Part shown: one piece after another, positions 26,355 to 35,297 of the stretch
How positions within the stretch are numbered: the stretch's first letter is position 1
Layout of the letters: each line of letters starts with the position of its first letter
From: Deltaproteobacteria bacterium
Lineage (GTDB): Bacteria; Desulfobacterota; Syntrophobacteria; Syntrophobacterales; Syntrophobacteraceae
Reading direction: 5' to 3'
Length of the DNA stretch: 64,000 nt
Assembly (NCBI GenBank): GCA_021780695.1
Contig: JAJXYD010000033.1
Location: forward strand, 62,001-126,000
The notes under the pieces: model-generated
The model's database searches: none
What the model saw: only the letters and a program-made list of their open reading frames with translations
Told to the model about the DNA's origin: nothing
Made by a program: the position numbers and the translations under genes

Positions 26355-26663
26355 ATCGATGGAAGAGGTGTAGCTGGTAAATCCAGCGTACAGTCATACT
26401 AAAGAAATATCGCCTGCCCGCAACAAAAAAATTGAAGAGATGCCCTCGCAGCAAAGACCGGATGAAGGGCTTTTAAAAACTTCCAGGGCTTGAAACCTTG
26501 AGGATGCTTTATGAAAGGTTAATTCTCGACTGGCACAGGGCCAAGGCGGATTCCCCTTGCTCTCTTGCGGCCCCCTATTGACAGACAATGTCTTGCGGGA
26601 TACTTTAGCTCAAGGACAATTGGATGGAAGCGATTTGGCAGTTCTAAAAGGAGCGGAGCAAAA
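26355..26663. other. Divergent intergenic region
   Basis: About 309 bp between the minus-strand Sel1 protein gene and the plus-strand phasin-like gene. The plus-strand open frame extends into it from 26565 but has no ribosome-binding site before ATG 26664. No other structure is recognised. Confidence 0.4.
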
Positions 26664-26984
26664 ATGCTTGAGACGCTAAAAAAAGGCATGCTTGCCGGAT
26701 TAGGCGCTGCCGTGCTGACCCGGGATAAAATCCTCGAGTCCACTCGCAAGCTGGTTGAAGAGGGGAAGCTATCGAGCGAGGATGCGGAAAAACTCACCGA
26801 AGAGCTGATCAAAAGCGGCGAGAAGGAATGGGAAGACGCAGGCGCAAAATTCCAATCCTCTTTTAAAAAATTTTCGGAAAACCTGGAAGTTATTCGCAGA
26901 AAGGAATTCTCCGAGCTTCTTGCCAGGGTCGAAACCCTCGAACAGCGATTGGGCGAACTGGAAAAAGTCCGTTCCATGCAATAA
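26664..26984 (+). CDS. Phasin-like (PhaF/PhaI-type) coiled-coil protein
   Basis: The 106-residue protein is helical and highly charged, with the pattern LKKGMLAGLGAAVLTRDKILESTRKLVEEGKLSSEDAEKLTEELIKSGEKEWEDAG, followed by a coiled coil ending in LARVETLEQRLGELEKV. This matches the short poly(hydroxyalkanoate) granule-associated or phasin-superfamily proteins, found widely even where PHA is not made. AAAAGGAG precedes ATG 26664. No phaC or other PHA gene is nearby. Confidence 0.7.
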   Translation: MLETLKKGMLAGLGAAVLTRDKILESTRKLVEEGKLSSEDAEKLTEELIKSGEKEWEDAGAKFQSSFKKFSENLEVIRRKEFSELLARVETLEQRLGELEKVRSMQ

Positions 26985-27493
26985 GAACGGTTTACCGGCA
27001 GCAGCCGTATTTTTTTAAATGCAGTTGGGCCGTTAGGTCTTGGCACGGCCTCGGATAATTTGTTGCCGCCCCGGCGGGAGAAGTTGTCAATCGGGCGCTT
27101 TGGATTCGGCATGCTGTTTTTTTTCCATCGCGCCCAAACCTTCCGGGAAAACTCCACACGCCCCTCCATGTTCTAAAAGATCACTCCAGAGCAGAAGATC
27201 AGTCCGTACGCGGGTTACCCGACCACAGGAAAAAAGTTGCGAGTAAACTCTTCAAGTCGTTAAGTGCTCTTTTCTAATATTTTGTAGACCTTAAGACAAG
27301 TCCACGGACACCCGTGGAAGGAAAAACGGACTCGTTTCCGCAATGCTTTTCCGTTTTACAGGGCAAAGGCCGCCGATAAATTTTTATTGGCTTTAAGATT
27401 CAAGTTTTTTAACGGAAAACCGAAATAACCCCTAACATACGCGGAAATTTAGGCCCACAAATTTTTAACTCCACACTTAAAATTGGTTGGAAA
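26985..27493. other. Intergenic region without recognisable gene
   Basis: About 510 bp of A/T-rich sequence upstream of the amidohydrolase gene. A 7-bp inverted repeat (TCCACGG and its complement, 27301-27318) is the only structure seen, and it lacks a T-tract. The promoter of the amidohydrolase gene is presumably here, but no strong match was found. Confidence 0.35.
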
Positions 27494-30277
27494 ATGAATT
27501 TGCGTCACAAGACTAAACGCAGAGAAGCTATCGGGGGTCCAAAAGAACAGGTTGATATTCTTCTCTTAAACGGGTGCGTAGTGACCATGGACCCGGACTC
27601 GGAGGTCCTGGAACCGTGCGGCATAGCGGTTCGCTCGGGAAAGATCGTTTCGGTCGGGCCTTCCGCCAAAATCCAATCGCTTTTCCAATCGGAGCAAACC
27701 CTGGACATTTCCGGATGCGTGGCTCTGCCCGGACTCATAAATTCCCACACCCACGCGGCCATGACCCTTTTCCGGGGTCTGGCCGACGATCTGCCTCTCA
27801 TGGAGTGGCTCCAAAACCATATATTCCCGGCGGAAAGGAAACTGAGCGAAAAGTGGGTCTACTGGGGCACGATGCTGGCCTGCGCGGAGATGATACTGTC
27901 TGGAACCACAGCCTTTTGTGATATGTACCTGTTTTCGCACAAGGTAGCCGAGGCCGCCAAAAAAGCCGGCCTCCGCGCTCTTGTGGGCGAGGTCCTCTAC
28001 GATTTCCCCTCCCCCTGTTACGGGCCGGTCGAAAACGGTCTGAAACATACCGAGATGCTGATAGAAAAATGGCAAGGCGACCCTCTTGTAAGCGTTGCCG
28101 TGGAACCGCACGCGATCTACACCTGCTCGCCCGATCTGCTCAAAAGGTGCATCAGGATGTCTGCCAAACACGATGTACCTCTGGTCGTCCACCTTTCGGA
28201 AAACGAGGCCGAGGTCAAACAGGTTCTCGAATTGTACGGCAAGCGCCCCGTGGAGCACCTCGCCTCGCTTGGCATACTCGATCGGCGCGTGGTAGCCGAC
28301 CATTGCGTGGCCCTCGATGATAGCGACATATATTTGCTTGCGGCAAACCGGGTAAAGGTGGTCCATAACCCGGAGAGCAATATGAAGCTCGCCTCCGGAA
28401 TCGCCCCCATCCCGAGGCTGCTCGATGCCGGAGTGACGGTTGCCTTGGGAACCGACGGCTGCGCCAGCAACAATAACCTGGATATGTTGGGGGAAATGGA
28501 TTCGTGCGCCAAGCTCCATAAAGGCGCGGCGCTGGACCCAACGGTCCTCTCGGCCCGGGAGGTCCTGCGGATGGCCACGGTGTGCGGGGCAGCCGCCCTT
28601 GGCTGGGAAGGTAAAACCGGCATGATTTCCCCGGGCATGGCCGCCGACCTGATAGTGGTCGATTTCAGAAAACCCAATCTTACGCCCTCCTACAGCCCCG
28701 TAAGCCACCTTGTCTATTGCGCCGGAGCAGCGGATGTGCGCCACAGCATCATTGACGGTCGCCTCGTCATGAAGGACCGCGCCCTTCTTACACTCGACCT
28801 GGAGGAGATCCTGGGCCATGTCCGGGAATTCGCTAAAAAGATGGGCGCCGAAGACAGAAAGCAGGCAAAGAAGAGCTCCCCCCTGAAGGGCAGCCCAAAA
28901 CAGGGAGAAATAACACATAGCAGGCCCGTTACGGTTTGTGAGGTGGGCGAAGTCGACTACCTCCTTTTTAACGCCGACTGGCTCGTAGCCTGCGATCCGG
29001 CCATGAACTGCACCCCCCTTGGGGCTGTCGCGATCCAAAACAGGAAGATTGTCGCCTCTGGCCCCTCCGGGGAACTTCGAACCCTTTTCCGCGGGAAAAA
29101 CGAAATAGACCTCTCGGGCTGCCTTCTCATGCCCGGATTGGTAAATACCCATACCCACGCGGGTATGAGCCTGTTTCGGGGCGTGGCCGATGACTTGCCG
29201 CTCAAAAAGTGGCTGGAGGATAATATCTTCCCGCTTGAAAATGTTTTTCTGAGCCCGGAGAGCGTCTATCTGGGCACGCTTCTTTCGGCCGTGGAGATGC
29301 TAAAGAGCGGCACGACATGCTTTTGCGACGGCTATTTTTTCGAGGAACATGCCGCCAGGGCTTGCAGTAAAGCCGGTATTCGAGCGATCCTGGGGCAGGG
29401 GCTTCTCGATTTCCCAACCCCCGATGCTCACAATCCGGAAGCCTCCCAGGCGCGCGCCGAGGCCTTCCTCCGCGATTTCCCCTCTCGAAACGGCCGAATC
29501 CGTCCCTCGCTTTTTTGCCATTCCCCCTATACGTGCAACCCGGAAACCCTCAAACGCACCAAGCAACTTTGCCGAAGCCATAAGATCCTCTTTCAGACCC
29601 ACCTTGCCGAAACCCGCGAAGAGGTCGCTGTCATTAAGCAAAGGTACGGGGCAAGCCCTCTGGTGCATCTTAACGCTCTCGGGCTCCTGGACGAGCTCAC
29701 GCTTTGCGCTCACGCGATCTGGTTGTCCGAACAGGAAATGGGGCTTTTTGCCGACACGGGCGCCGCGGTGGCCCACTGTCCGGAATCCGCAATGAAGCTG
29801 GGCTCAGGGGTTGCTCCCGTGGTCGCTATGCTCTCTATGGGAGTCAAGGTGGGGCTTGGAACCGATGGCTGCGCAAGCAATAACGACCTGGATCTCTTTT
29901 CCGAGGCCGGCTTTACCGCCAGGCTGCACAAAGTGTTTAGAAACGACGCCCAGGCATGCCCGGCCAGGCAGGCCCTGCAAATGGCCACAACGGGGGGGGC
30001 CTGTGCCCTCGGCCTCCAGGATGAAATCGGCAGCATCCAACCGGGCAAAAAGGCCGACCTTGTTGCGCTAAGCCTTGATCAACCCCACCTGAGCCCCCTC
30101 TACGACCCCATAAGCCATATCGTCTATGCGGCTCGCGGAGCCGATGTCAGGCACGTCTGGGTCGACGGCAGGCTTGTCGTAAAGGATCGTCAGGTCCTTA
30201 CCGTAAAGGAATCCGGGGTGATTTCCGATGCCAAGCGAATGGGAGAGAGAATTTTTTCTTTTAAATCCCGTCTTTGA
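27494..30277 (+). CDS. Tandemly duplicated MTA/SAH-deaminase-like amidohydrolase
   Basis: The 927-residue protein is two complete amidohydrolases in one chain (about 18-455 and 485-927), joined by a Lys-rich linker. Each copy has the metal ligands of the MtaD/SsnA group: HTH (H85/H87; H553/H555), a His in VVHLSENEAE or QTHLAETREE, a His in ADHC or CAHA, and the Asp of GTDGCASN (D321; D791). Such enzymes deaminate 5'-methylthioadenosine or S-adenosylhomocysteine, and a close relative handles aminofutalosine. Neither copy lacks a key residue. It follows a long non-coding stretch and precedes a CBS-domain gene. Confidence 0.88.
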   Translation: MNLRHKTKRREAIGGPKEQVDILLLNGCVVTMDPDSEVLEPCGIAVRSGKIVSVGPSAKIQSLFQSEQTLDISGCVALPGLINSHTHAAMTLFRGLADDLPLMEWLQNHIFPAERKLSEKWVYWGTMLACAEMILSGTTAFCDMYLFSHKVAEAAKKAGLRALVGEVLYDFPSPCYGPVENGLKHTEMLIEKWQGDPLVSVAVEPHAIYTCSPDLLKRCIRMSAKHDVPLVVHLSENEAEVKQVLELYGKRPVEHLASLGILDRRVVADHCVALDDSDIYLLAANRVKVVHNPESNMKLASGIAPIPRLLDAGVTVALGTDGCASNNNLDMLGEMDSCAKLHKGAALDPTVLSAREVLRMATVCGAAALGWEGKTGMISPGMAADLIVVDFRKPNLTPSYSPVSHLVYCAGAADVRHSIIDGRLVMKDRALLTLDLEEILGHVREFAKKMGAEDRKQAKKSSPLKGSPKQGEITHSRPVTVCEVGEVDYLLFNADWLVACDPAMNCTPLGAVAIQNRKIVASGPSGELRTLFRGKNEIDLSGCLLMPGLVNTHTHAGMSLFRGVADDLPLKKWLEDNIFPLENVFLSPESVYLGTLLSAVEMLKSGTTCFCDGYFFEEHAARACSKAGIRAILGQGLLDFPTPDAHNPEASQARAEAFLRDFPSRNGRIRPSLFCHSPYTCNPETLKRTKQLCRSHKILFQTHLAETREEVAVIKQRYGASPLVHLNALGLLDELTLCAHAIWLSEQEMGLFADTGAAVAHCPESAMKLGSGVAPVVAMLSMGVKVGLGTDGCASNNDLDLFSEAGFTARLHKVFRNDAQACPARQALQMATTGGACALGLQDEIGSIQPGKKADLVALSLDQPHLSPLYDPISHIVYAARGADVRHVWVDGRLVVKDRQVLTVKESGVISDAKRMGERIFSFKSRL

Positions 30278-30339
30278 CGTTTAGGATGTCCACCTTTTGG
30301 ATATAATGTTTACACACTGTTTTTTTGCGGAGGTCTATC

Positions 30340-30807
30340 ATGATAAAAGCCAAAGACATCATGACCAGGGATATAGTCAGCGTCACCCCCGAAACCGAAG
30401 TCACCGAAGTTGCCAAACTGCTTCTCGATAAGCATTTTAACGGCGTTCCGGTACTCGATGGAAACGGCGACATGGTCGGTATAATTTGTCAAAGCGACCT
30501 TATAGCCGAACAGAAAAAACTCCCCCTGCCTTCGGTATTCACAATCCTCGATTCTTTCATTCCTATTCATCCGCTGGGCAAAACCACAAGAGAAGTCCAT
30601 AAGATTGCGGCAATCAAAGCTTCTGACGCTATGACGCCTCACCCTGTTTCGGTCGCACCCGAGACCGGAATAGACGAAGTGGCCGAGGTAATGGTAAATC
30701 GCGGTTTCCATACCCTGCCGGTCGTAGAGGGCGGAAAGCTTGTGGGAATCATCGGTAAATCGGATGTTTTGCGCACCCTGGTGCCCTCGGCAACCGGGGC
30801 GAAATAA
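30340..30807 (+). CDS. CBS-domain pair protein
   Basis: The 155-residue protein consists of two CBS domains (about 6-60 and 95-152), each beginning with AKDIMTRDIVSVTPETEVTEVAKLL or ASDAMTPHPVSVAPETGIDEVAEVM. CBS pairs sense adenosine nucleotides or SAM. An isolated pair without a catalytic domain usually regulates a partner. GGAGG lies seven bases before ATG 30340, which decides the start over an in-frame TTG at 30325. A TATAAT box at 30302-30307 suggests its own promoter, though the -35 is poor. Confidence 0.88.
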   Translation: MIKAKDIMTRDIVSVTPETEVTEVAKLLLDKHFNGVPVLDGNGDMVGIICQSDLIAEQKKLPLPSVFTILDSFIPIHPLGKTTREVHKIAAIKASDAMTPHPVSVAPETGIDEVAEVMVNRGFHTLPVVEGGKLVGIIGKSDVLRTLVPSATGAK

Positions 30808-30810
30808 AAT

Positions 30811-32262
30811 TTATCTTCCTCTAAAACCGGGGCGATGCCGCTGCCCAATAAACCCCACACCCCGAAAGGCGGCTATCGCAAAGGCTATCAGACCCGCACC
30901 GATGGTCGCAAGCCCGACGCGGTAGCCAAAGCCGGTCGTGCCCATGCCCTGCCTTACCTGGCAAATCCCCGCGAGGATAAGCAAAAAGCCCGTGGAACAA
31001 ACCAGCAGGGCGGGCAGAATATCGGCGGGACTAAATCCTTTATTTTCAATAAAAATCCAAAGCGAAAAGATTGCCCAGGCCCACAGCCACCAGGAAATAA
31101 CCCGCGCGGCGGAAAGCTCCATGCAGTATCGCACGGTTTCGACAAAGGGAGCAAAAACGGCGCGACCGCGCGAAGGCACTCCCATGTATCCGGCTGCGAC
31201 GGGAATGATGTCGGCGCTGTCACGGTCTCTAACCTTGTCTATAACGGCTTTTGCCCTCCGGGAAAGAGAAAGGCTGCCGGCCCCGGCCACCCTTATAACG
31301 TTCCAGGTTCTGGTCAGCCCCGACCACCCGTGCCAGTCGGTATCAGCCAGAAGGACCAGTCCTCTGGAGCGCGACACGGCGAGCAGCCGGCGCCTTAGAG
31401 GCTGCGGCAGGCCCGGATGGCCGCCATTTACGATTTCAAAGCCGTCGACGCCCTCATCGGCCAGCTTGTCGACATCTGCAAGTTTGAGCCCTTTTAGGGG
31501 CAGAATAAATACGGCGCCCCCACACTTGTCGTGAATTTTTTTCGCAAATACGGCCGTATCCGAAGTAGACCCGAGTTTTATGGAGCTATCCCGGCAAACG
31601 CCAAGGGCCATGGCCCCGCGAACCGAATGAACCTCAAGGCCCGAGGCCAGTGCGGGCAACTTGTTTCGTTGCGAAGGCGTAAGCCCCCGCACTACATGGG
31701 CGACCAGGTTGTCGTGCTCTGTAACCGCCTCCATGTTGTAGCCGCACGACGCATGCCAGGCGAGGTTTGTTCTAAGCGATACCAGGCCGTCGTGGGATAT
31801 AACCGTATGGGTGTGAAGATCGGCGACGATGACGTTGGGATCTCTTACTACCAGCCGCCAGCCCGGAACCCGGGCGATTACAAACAGGAGCAGAAGAAGC
31901 GTTAGAGACGAAGTCGCGATCAGAGCGCTTTTAAGGCCGGCCGCTAGCGTGTGGGAAACGTTTTTTCTCCCCCGCCTGTTCCAATCGGCCAAAACTCCCC
32001 ATACACCCGCGCCTAAAGTAACCCATATCAGCACCGAAAGGGCGGCAACCAAAAAATTGGGCGCCCCCGCGATGATCCGCATGGGGGCGAAAAACGGTTC
32101 TATCAGAGCGGTCCAGGGATGCTGTTCCAACCTCATGCCCGCAAGGCGTGCATAACTTCGGGCGTCAAAGGGACCCTGCGGAGCGTAGGGTAGGCATGCA
32201 AGAAAGGTAAGAACCAAAAGTCCCGCGAGCAAAATAGCAGAGGCTTTGCGTTTATCTCTCAA
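30811..32262 (-). CDS. Membrane protein with PHP-type metallohydrolase domain
   Basis: The 483-residue protein has membrane helices at about 8-25, 66-90 and 107-130, a PHP/CehA-type domain at about 145-345 starting with VADLHTHTVISHDG and EAVTEHDNL, and further helices near 385-455. The HxH and EHDN motifs supply metal ligands of PHP phosphoesterases. The start is TTG at 32262, six bases beyond the stop of the methyltransferase gene, so translation is likely coupled. The convergent CBS gene ends only 3 bp away. The substrate is unknown. Confidence 0.78.
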   Translation of the reverse strand: MRDKRKASAILLAGLLVLTFLACLPYAPQGPFDARSYARLAGMRLEQHPWTALIEPFFAPMRIIAGAPNFLVAALSVLIWVTLGAGVWGVLADWNRRGRKNVSHTLAAGLKSALIATSSLTLLLLLFVIARVPGWRLVVRDPNVIVADLHTHTVISHDGLVSLRTNLAWHASCGYNMEAVTEHDNLVAHVVRGLTPSQRNKLPALASGLEVHSVRGAMALGVCRDSSIKLGSTSDTAVFAKKIHDKCGGAVFILPLKGLKLADVDKLADEGVDGFEIVNGGHPGLPQPLRRRLLAVSRSRGLVLLADTDWHGWSGLTRTWNVIRVAGAGSLSLSRRAKAVIDKVRDRDSADIIPVAAGYMGVPSRGRAVFAPFVETVRYCMELSAARVISWWLWAWAIFSLWIFIENKGFSPADILPALLVCSTGFLLILAGICQVRQGMGTTGFGYRVGLATIGAGLIAFAIAAFRGVGFIGQRHRPGFRGR

Positions 32263-32268
32263 TGCGAC

Positions 32269-32865
32269 TCACTTGGATTTTTCGAGGACAGCGAGGATAC
32301 CGGCGAATTTAACCTCAAAACTGGCGCGCACCGAAAAACCGGTGCTCTCCAGGGCCTTTTGCAGGTCAAAGGCGTCGAATCGATTCCCCTCGGGATGCAG
32401 AAGAATGTGTTTGGTTATAAAGTTTTGGTAAAGCGTCGGATAGAGTTCTTCGAGAAAATAGATCCCGCCGGGCTTTAGCACGCGCCCGATCTCGCTAAGA
32501 GCTCCCTGCCAGTCGGGAATGTGGTGGAGCACGCCAAAGCCGAATACCGCGTCGAAGGCGCGGGCCTTAATCGGCAGATTAAGACCGTCCGCGGCGCAAA
32601 AGGATATATTCTCTCTATTGCGCCCCCGCGTGTAGCCAAGAGCGCGTTTCATCATCATGGGATCGAGATCGGAGGCGCAAAGAAAAGCCGGGGAAAACTC
32701 CTCTCTTATTATCGTGGCCCCAGCCCCGCGCCCGCACCCAATCTCAAGGATGGACCCTCCCGCGCTAAGCTGGGAGTGCCTTTTCATCCAGCCGATCTCA
32801 AGTCTTTGCTCGAAAACCCTCATGGGGTTGTTTACGACCAGCAGTTCGGCCCAGTTGAGCTTCAT
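32269..32865 (-). CDS. Class I SAM-dependent methyltransferase
   Basis: The 198-residue protein has a class I fold with SAM motif ILEIGCGRGAGATI at about residues 40-53 and the later FGVLHHIPDWQGALSEIGRVLKPGG block typical of Methyltransf_11. It is encoded between ubiE (ATGA overlap) and the membrane PHP gene (6-bp gap). The substrate is unknown; its tight linkage to ubiE suggests quinone or lipid metabolism, but that is inference. Confidence 0.86.
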   Translation of the reverse strand: MKLNWAELLVVNNPMRVFEQRLEIGWMKRHSQLSAGGSILEIGCGRGAGATIIREEFSPAFLCASDLDPMMMKRALGYTRGRNRENISFCAADGLNLPIKARAFDAVFGFGVLHHIPDWQGALSEIGRVLKPGGIYFLEELYPTLYQNFITKHILLHPEGNRFDAFDLQKALESTGFSVRASFEVKFAGILAVLEKSK

Positions 32866-33638
32866 TTGACAGGGTTTCCTTTTTTGCCCACATGCACGAC
32901 GGCGATCCCGTTTGTAAGCCTTCGGTATTTAACATCGCTAAAGCCGATGTTTTCCAGAATTGCTTTTAGCTTATCGGGACCGGGGAAAAGCCGGATCGAC
33001 TCGGGAAGATAGCAGTAGGCGGGCCCGCAGTCGGCAAGGGCTCTGCCTATGTAGGGCATGAGATAAAAAGAATAAAAATCGTAGAGAGCTCTAAACCAGG
33101 GAGTAACGGGTTCGGAAAATTCCAGGCACATGAAGACCCCCCCCGGTTTAAGGACGCGGTACATCTCCGCGAAGCCTTTTTCGAAGTGGGTGAGATTTCT
33201 TATCCCAAAGCCGACCATGGCGCCATCGAAGGTCTCGTCGGGAAAACAGATCTTTTCCGCATCCCCCTGAACGTAACCTACATTGTCCCCGCAGGTTAGA
33301 GCCGAGGTCTTGGGCCTTCCGGCAGCCATCATCTCCCAGTTGATATCGTAGAGAAAAACACGGCCCGAAGGAGCCACGGCTTCGGCCGCAAGGCGGCTGA
33401 GATCCCCCGTGCCCCCGCAAACGTCGAGGACTTTGCGGCCCGGTTCCAATCCCATCATCCCCACCGCAATGCGCTTCCACTGGTAATGGACGCCAAGGCT
33501 CAGCAGGGTATTCATGTAATCGTATTTATAGGCGATGCTGTCGAAGTGACGGCGCACCCATTTGGCCTTTTCCTTCTCGGGAACCGTAAGGAATCCAAAA
33601 TGGGTCGTCTTTTCAGGATTGGTAGTGGTATCGGCCAT
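32862..33638 (-). CDS. ubiE: Demethylmenaquinone methyltransferase (UbiE/MenG)
   Basis: UbiE/MenG adds the C-methyl group to demethylmenaquinone as the last step of menaquinone synthesis. The 258-residue protein shows FDSIAYKYDYMNTLLSLGVHYQWKR, VLDVCGGTGDLS (SAM motif I), MVGFGIRNL and FMCLEFSEPV, all family hallmarks. Length and order are normal. Menaquinone precursor genes of the futalosine route lie at 53-58 kb. It begins a three-gene operon with the methyltransferase and PHP membrane protein. Confidence 0.93.
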   Translation of the reverse strand: MADTTTNPEKTTHFGFLTVPEKEKAKWVRRHFDSIAYKYDYMNTLLSLGVHYQWKRIAVGMMGLEPGRKVLDVCGGTGDLSRLAAEAVAPSGRVFLYDINWEMMAAGRPKTSALTCGDNVGYVQGDAEKICFPDETFDGAMVGFGIRNLTHFEKGFAEMYRVLKPGGVFMCLEFSEPVTPWFRALYDFYSFYLMPYIGRALADCGPAYCYLPESIRLFPGPDKLKAILENIGFSDVKYRRLTNGIAVVHVGKKGNPVK

Positions 33639-33699
33639 ATTGAAACCGCGGGATCAAAAATTTATGAACACTCGGCGCAAAAAAAGGCGCAAGTCACAA

Positions 33700-33894
33700 T
33701 CAGGCAGGCTTAACGACCGAACCCGAACGGATACATCTCGTGCAAGCCTTCACTCGCCGTACCGAACCGTCGGGCAGAACATGACGCACCTGCTGAAGGT
33801 TAGGAAACCAGATGCGTTTGGTTTTATTGTTGGCATGACTAACATTGTTACCCACATGAGGGGTCTTGCCGCAGAACTCACAAACTCTGCTCAT
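33700..33894 (-). CDS. rpmB: Ribosomal protein bL28, zinc-binding form
   Basis: This 64-residue protein is bL28: [33 protein letters not shown], then [16 protein letters not shown]. The two CxxC pairs (CEFC and CTRC) mark the zinc-binding paralogue. The frame is open from 33939, but bL28 always begins near the MSRVCE motif, so ATG 33894 is the start. It is a single gene between purM and ubiE. Confidence 0.95.
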   Translation of the reverse strand: MSRVCEFCGKTPHVGNNVSHANNKTKRIWFPNLQQVRHVLPDGSVRRVKACTRCIRSGSVVKPA

Positions 33895-33993
33895 AATCGA
33901 TATTCCTTTCGCGAAGGGCGCACACGCCCGAAATGCCACTCTAAAAAAAATTACCTATAACAGAACATAAACATGGCTACAAGCATATTTCGT

Positions 33994-35040
33994 TCAACGA
34001 GAGACTATTTCAACCGGACCGGCCTCGGGTTCCTTGGCAACTATTTCGCCGATAATGCGCACCCCATCGACCATGGCGCCCAGAAATTCGACCGCATCCT
34101 CGGCCTGCGCGGGCTCGACGACAAGCACAAACCCGATTCCGCAATTGAAAACGTTATACATTTCCTCGGCGGGCACGCCACCCTTTTCCCGCATAAAGGA
34201 AAAGATGGGCGGAACGTCCCACGAACCTTCCCATATCAGGGCTTTGCAGGGTTTGGGAAGAATCCTGGCGATATTGTCATAGAACCCCCCGCCTGTGATA
34301 TGGGCCATTCCATGAACGCGGTGCTTGCGCAGGAGATTGAGCACCGTCTCCACATAGATCACGGTAGGCTCGAGCATCTCCTCGGCAACTGTTCTGTTGA
34401 ACTCCGGGACAAAGGTGTCGGGTTTTAGACCCAGCTTATCGAACAGAATCCGCCTTGCCAGACTGTAGCCGTTTGAATGCAGGCCGCTTGAGGGAATCCC
34501 TATGATACGGTCGCCTACGCCAATGGTTGACCCGTCGATAATTTGGGAATTATCCACTATGCCTACGGCAAAGCCGGCCATATCGTATTCATCCTGGCGA
34601 TAGAGGCCGGGCATCTCGGCGGTTTCCCCTCCAATCAAGGCGCAGCCGGCCCTTTTACAGCCCTCCGCAATCCCTGAGACCAGCTCTTCGACCACCCCCA
34701 GATCGAGAGTGCCCAGGGCAAGATAGTCGAGGAAGAAAAGAGGCTTGGCCCCCTGGACCACTATATCGTTTACGCACATAGCCACTAAATCTATTCCGAC
34801 CGTATCGTGCTTTTGGGCCATGAACGCAATTTTCAGCTTGGTTCCCACTCCATCGGTGGAAGAAACCAGAACCGGGCTTGCCACATCCTGGAGATTCAGG
34901 GAAAATAGTCCTCCGAAACCACCAATATCCGTGATCACGCCGCCGCGAAAAGTCGAGCGCACTATCGGCCTGATGCGGCCAACAAGATCGTTTGCCTTCT
35001 CGAGGTCAACCCCTGCTTCCCTGTAGAGCTCTCCGGCCAT
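33994..35040 (-). CDS. purM: Phosphoribosylformylglycinamidine cyclo-ligase (AIRS)
   Basis: PurM closes the imidazole ring to form AIR using ATP. The 348-residue protein has the GGFGGLF, VSSTDGVGTKLKIA and DIVVQGAKPLFFLDY blocks, GGETAEMPGLY and GIPSSGLHSNGYSLAR, all diagnostic. An upstream in-frame TTG would extend it by four residues; the ATG at 35040 matches homologues better. It is monocistronic. Another purine gene, purC, is about 17 kb away, so purine genes are dispersed here. Confidence 0.96.
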   Translation of the reverse strand: MAGELYREAGVDLEKANDLVGRIRPIVRSTFRGGVITDIGGFGGLFSLNLQDVASPVLVSSTDGVGTKLKIAFMAQKHDTVGIDLVAMCVNDIVVQGAKPLFFLDYLALGTLDLGVVEELVSGIAEGCKRAGCALIGGETAEMPGLYRQDEYDMAGFAVGIVDNSQIIDGSTIGVGDRIIGIPSSGLHSNGYSLARRILFDKLGLKPDTFVPEFNRTVAEEMLEPTVIYVETVLNLLRKHRVHGMAHITGGGFYDNIARILPKPCKALIWEGSWDVPPIFSFMREKGGVPAEEMYNVFNCGIGFVLVVEPAQAEDAVEFLGAMVDGVRIIGEIVAKEPEAGPVEIVSR

Positions 35041-35297
35041 TGAAATCTTCAACCTTTCAAAATAACGGCAAAATGGTAAAATAATTGTCCTTGGACTCTA
35101 TAATATACCACGTGGCGAACAATGCGGGTAGTAAATAGTGGAAGCGCTCCCCCAACCCCCTTTTGGCGGGCCGCCTCCCCTGCCCGCTCTTCGAGATCGG
35201 CAAACAAAATCAGGTTGAAATTTCCCGGCGATTTACAGCTTCCAACCTTGCCCTTACTTTGTTATGACCTAGAGGGAACTGGAGGAGGGACAATTCG

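Noticed and set aside
27566..29158. Long open frame of 530 codons on the minus strand
   Set aside because: It is antisense to the amidohydrolase gene, whose two active sites are intact. No domain or ribosome-binding site supports it.
30274..30307. TTGACG and TATAAT as a full promoter before the CBS gene
   Set aside because: The spacing of 22 bp is too long for sigma-70; only the -10 is mentioned under the gene.
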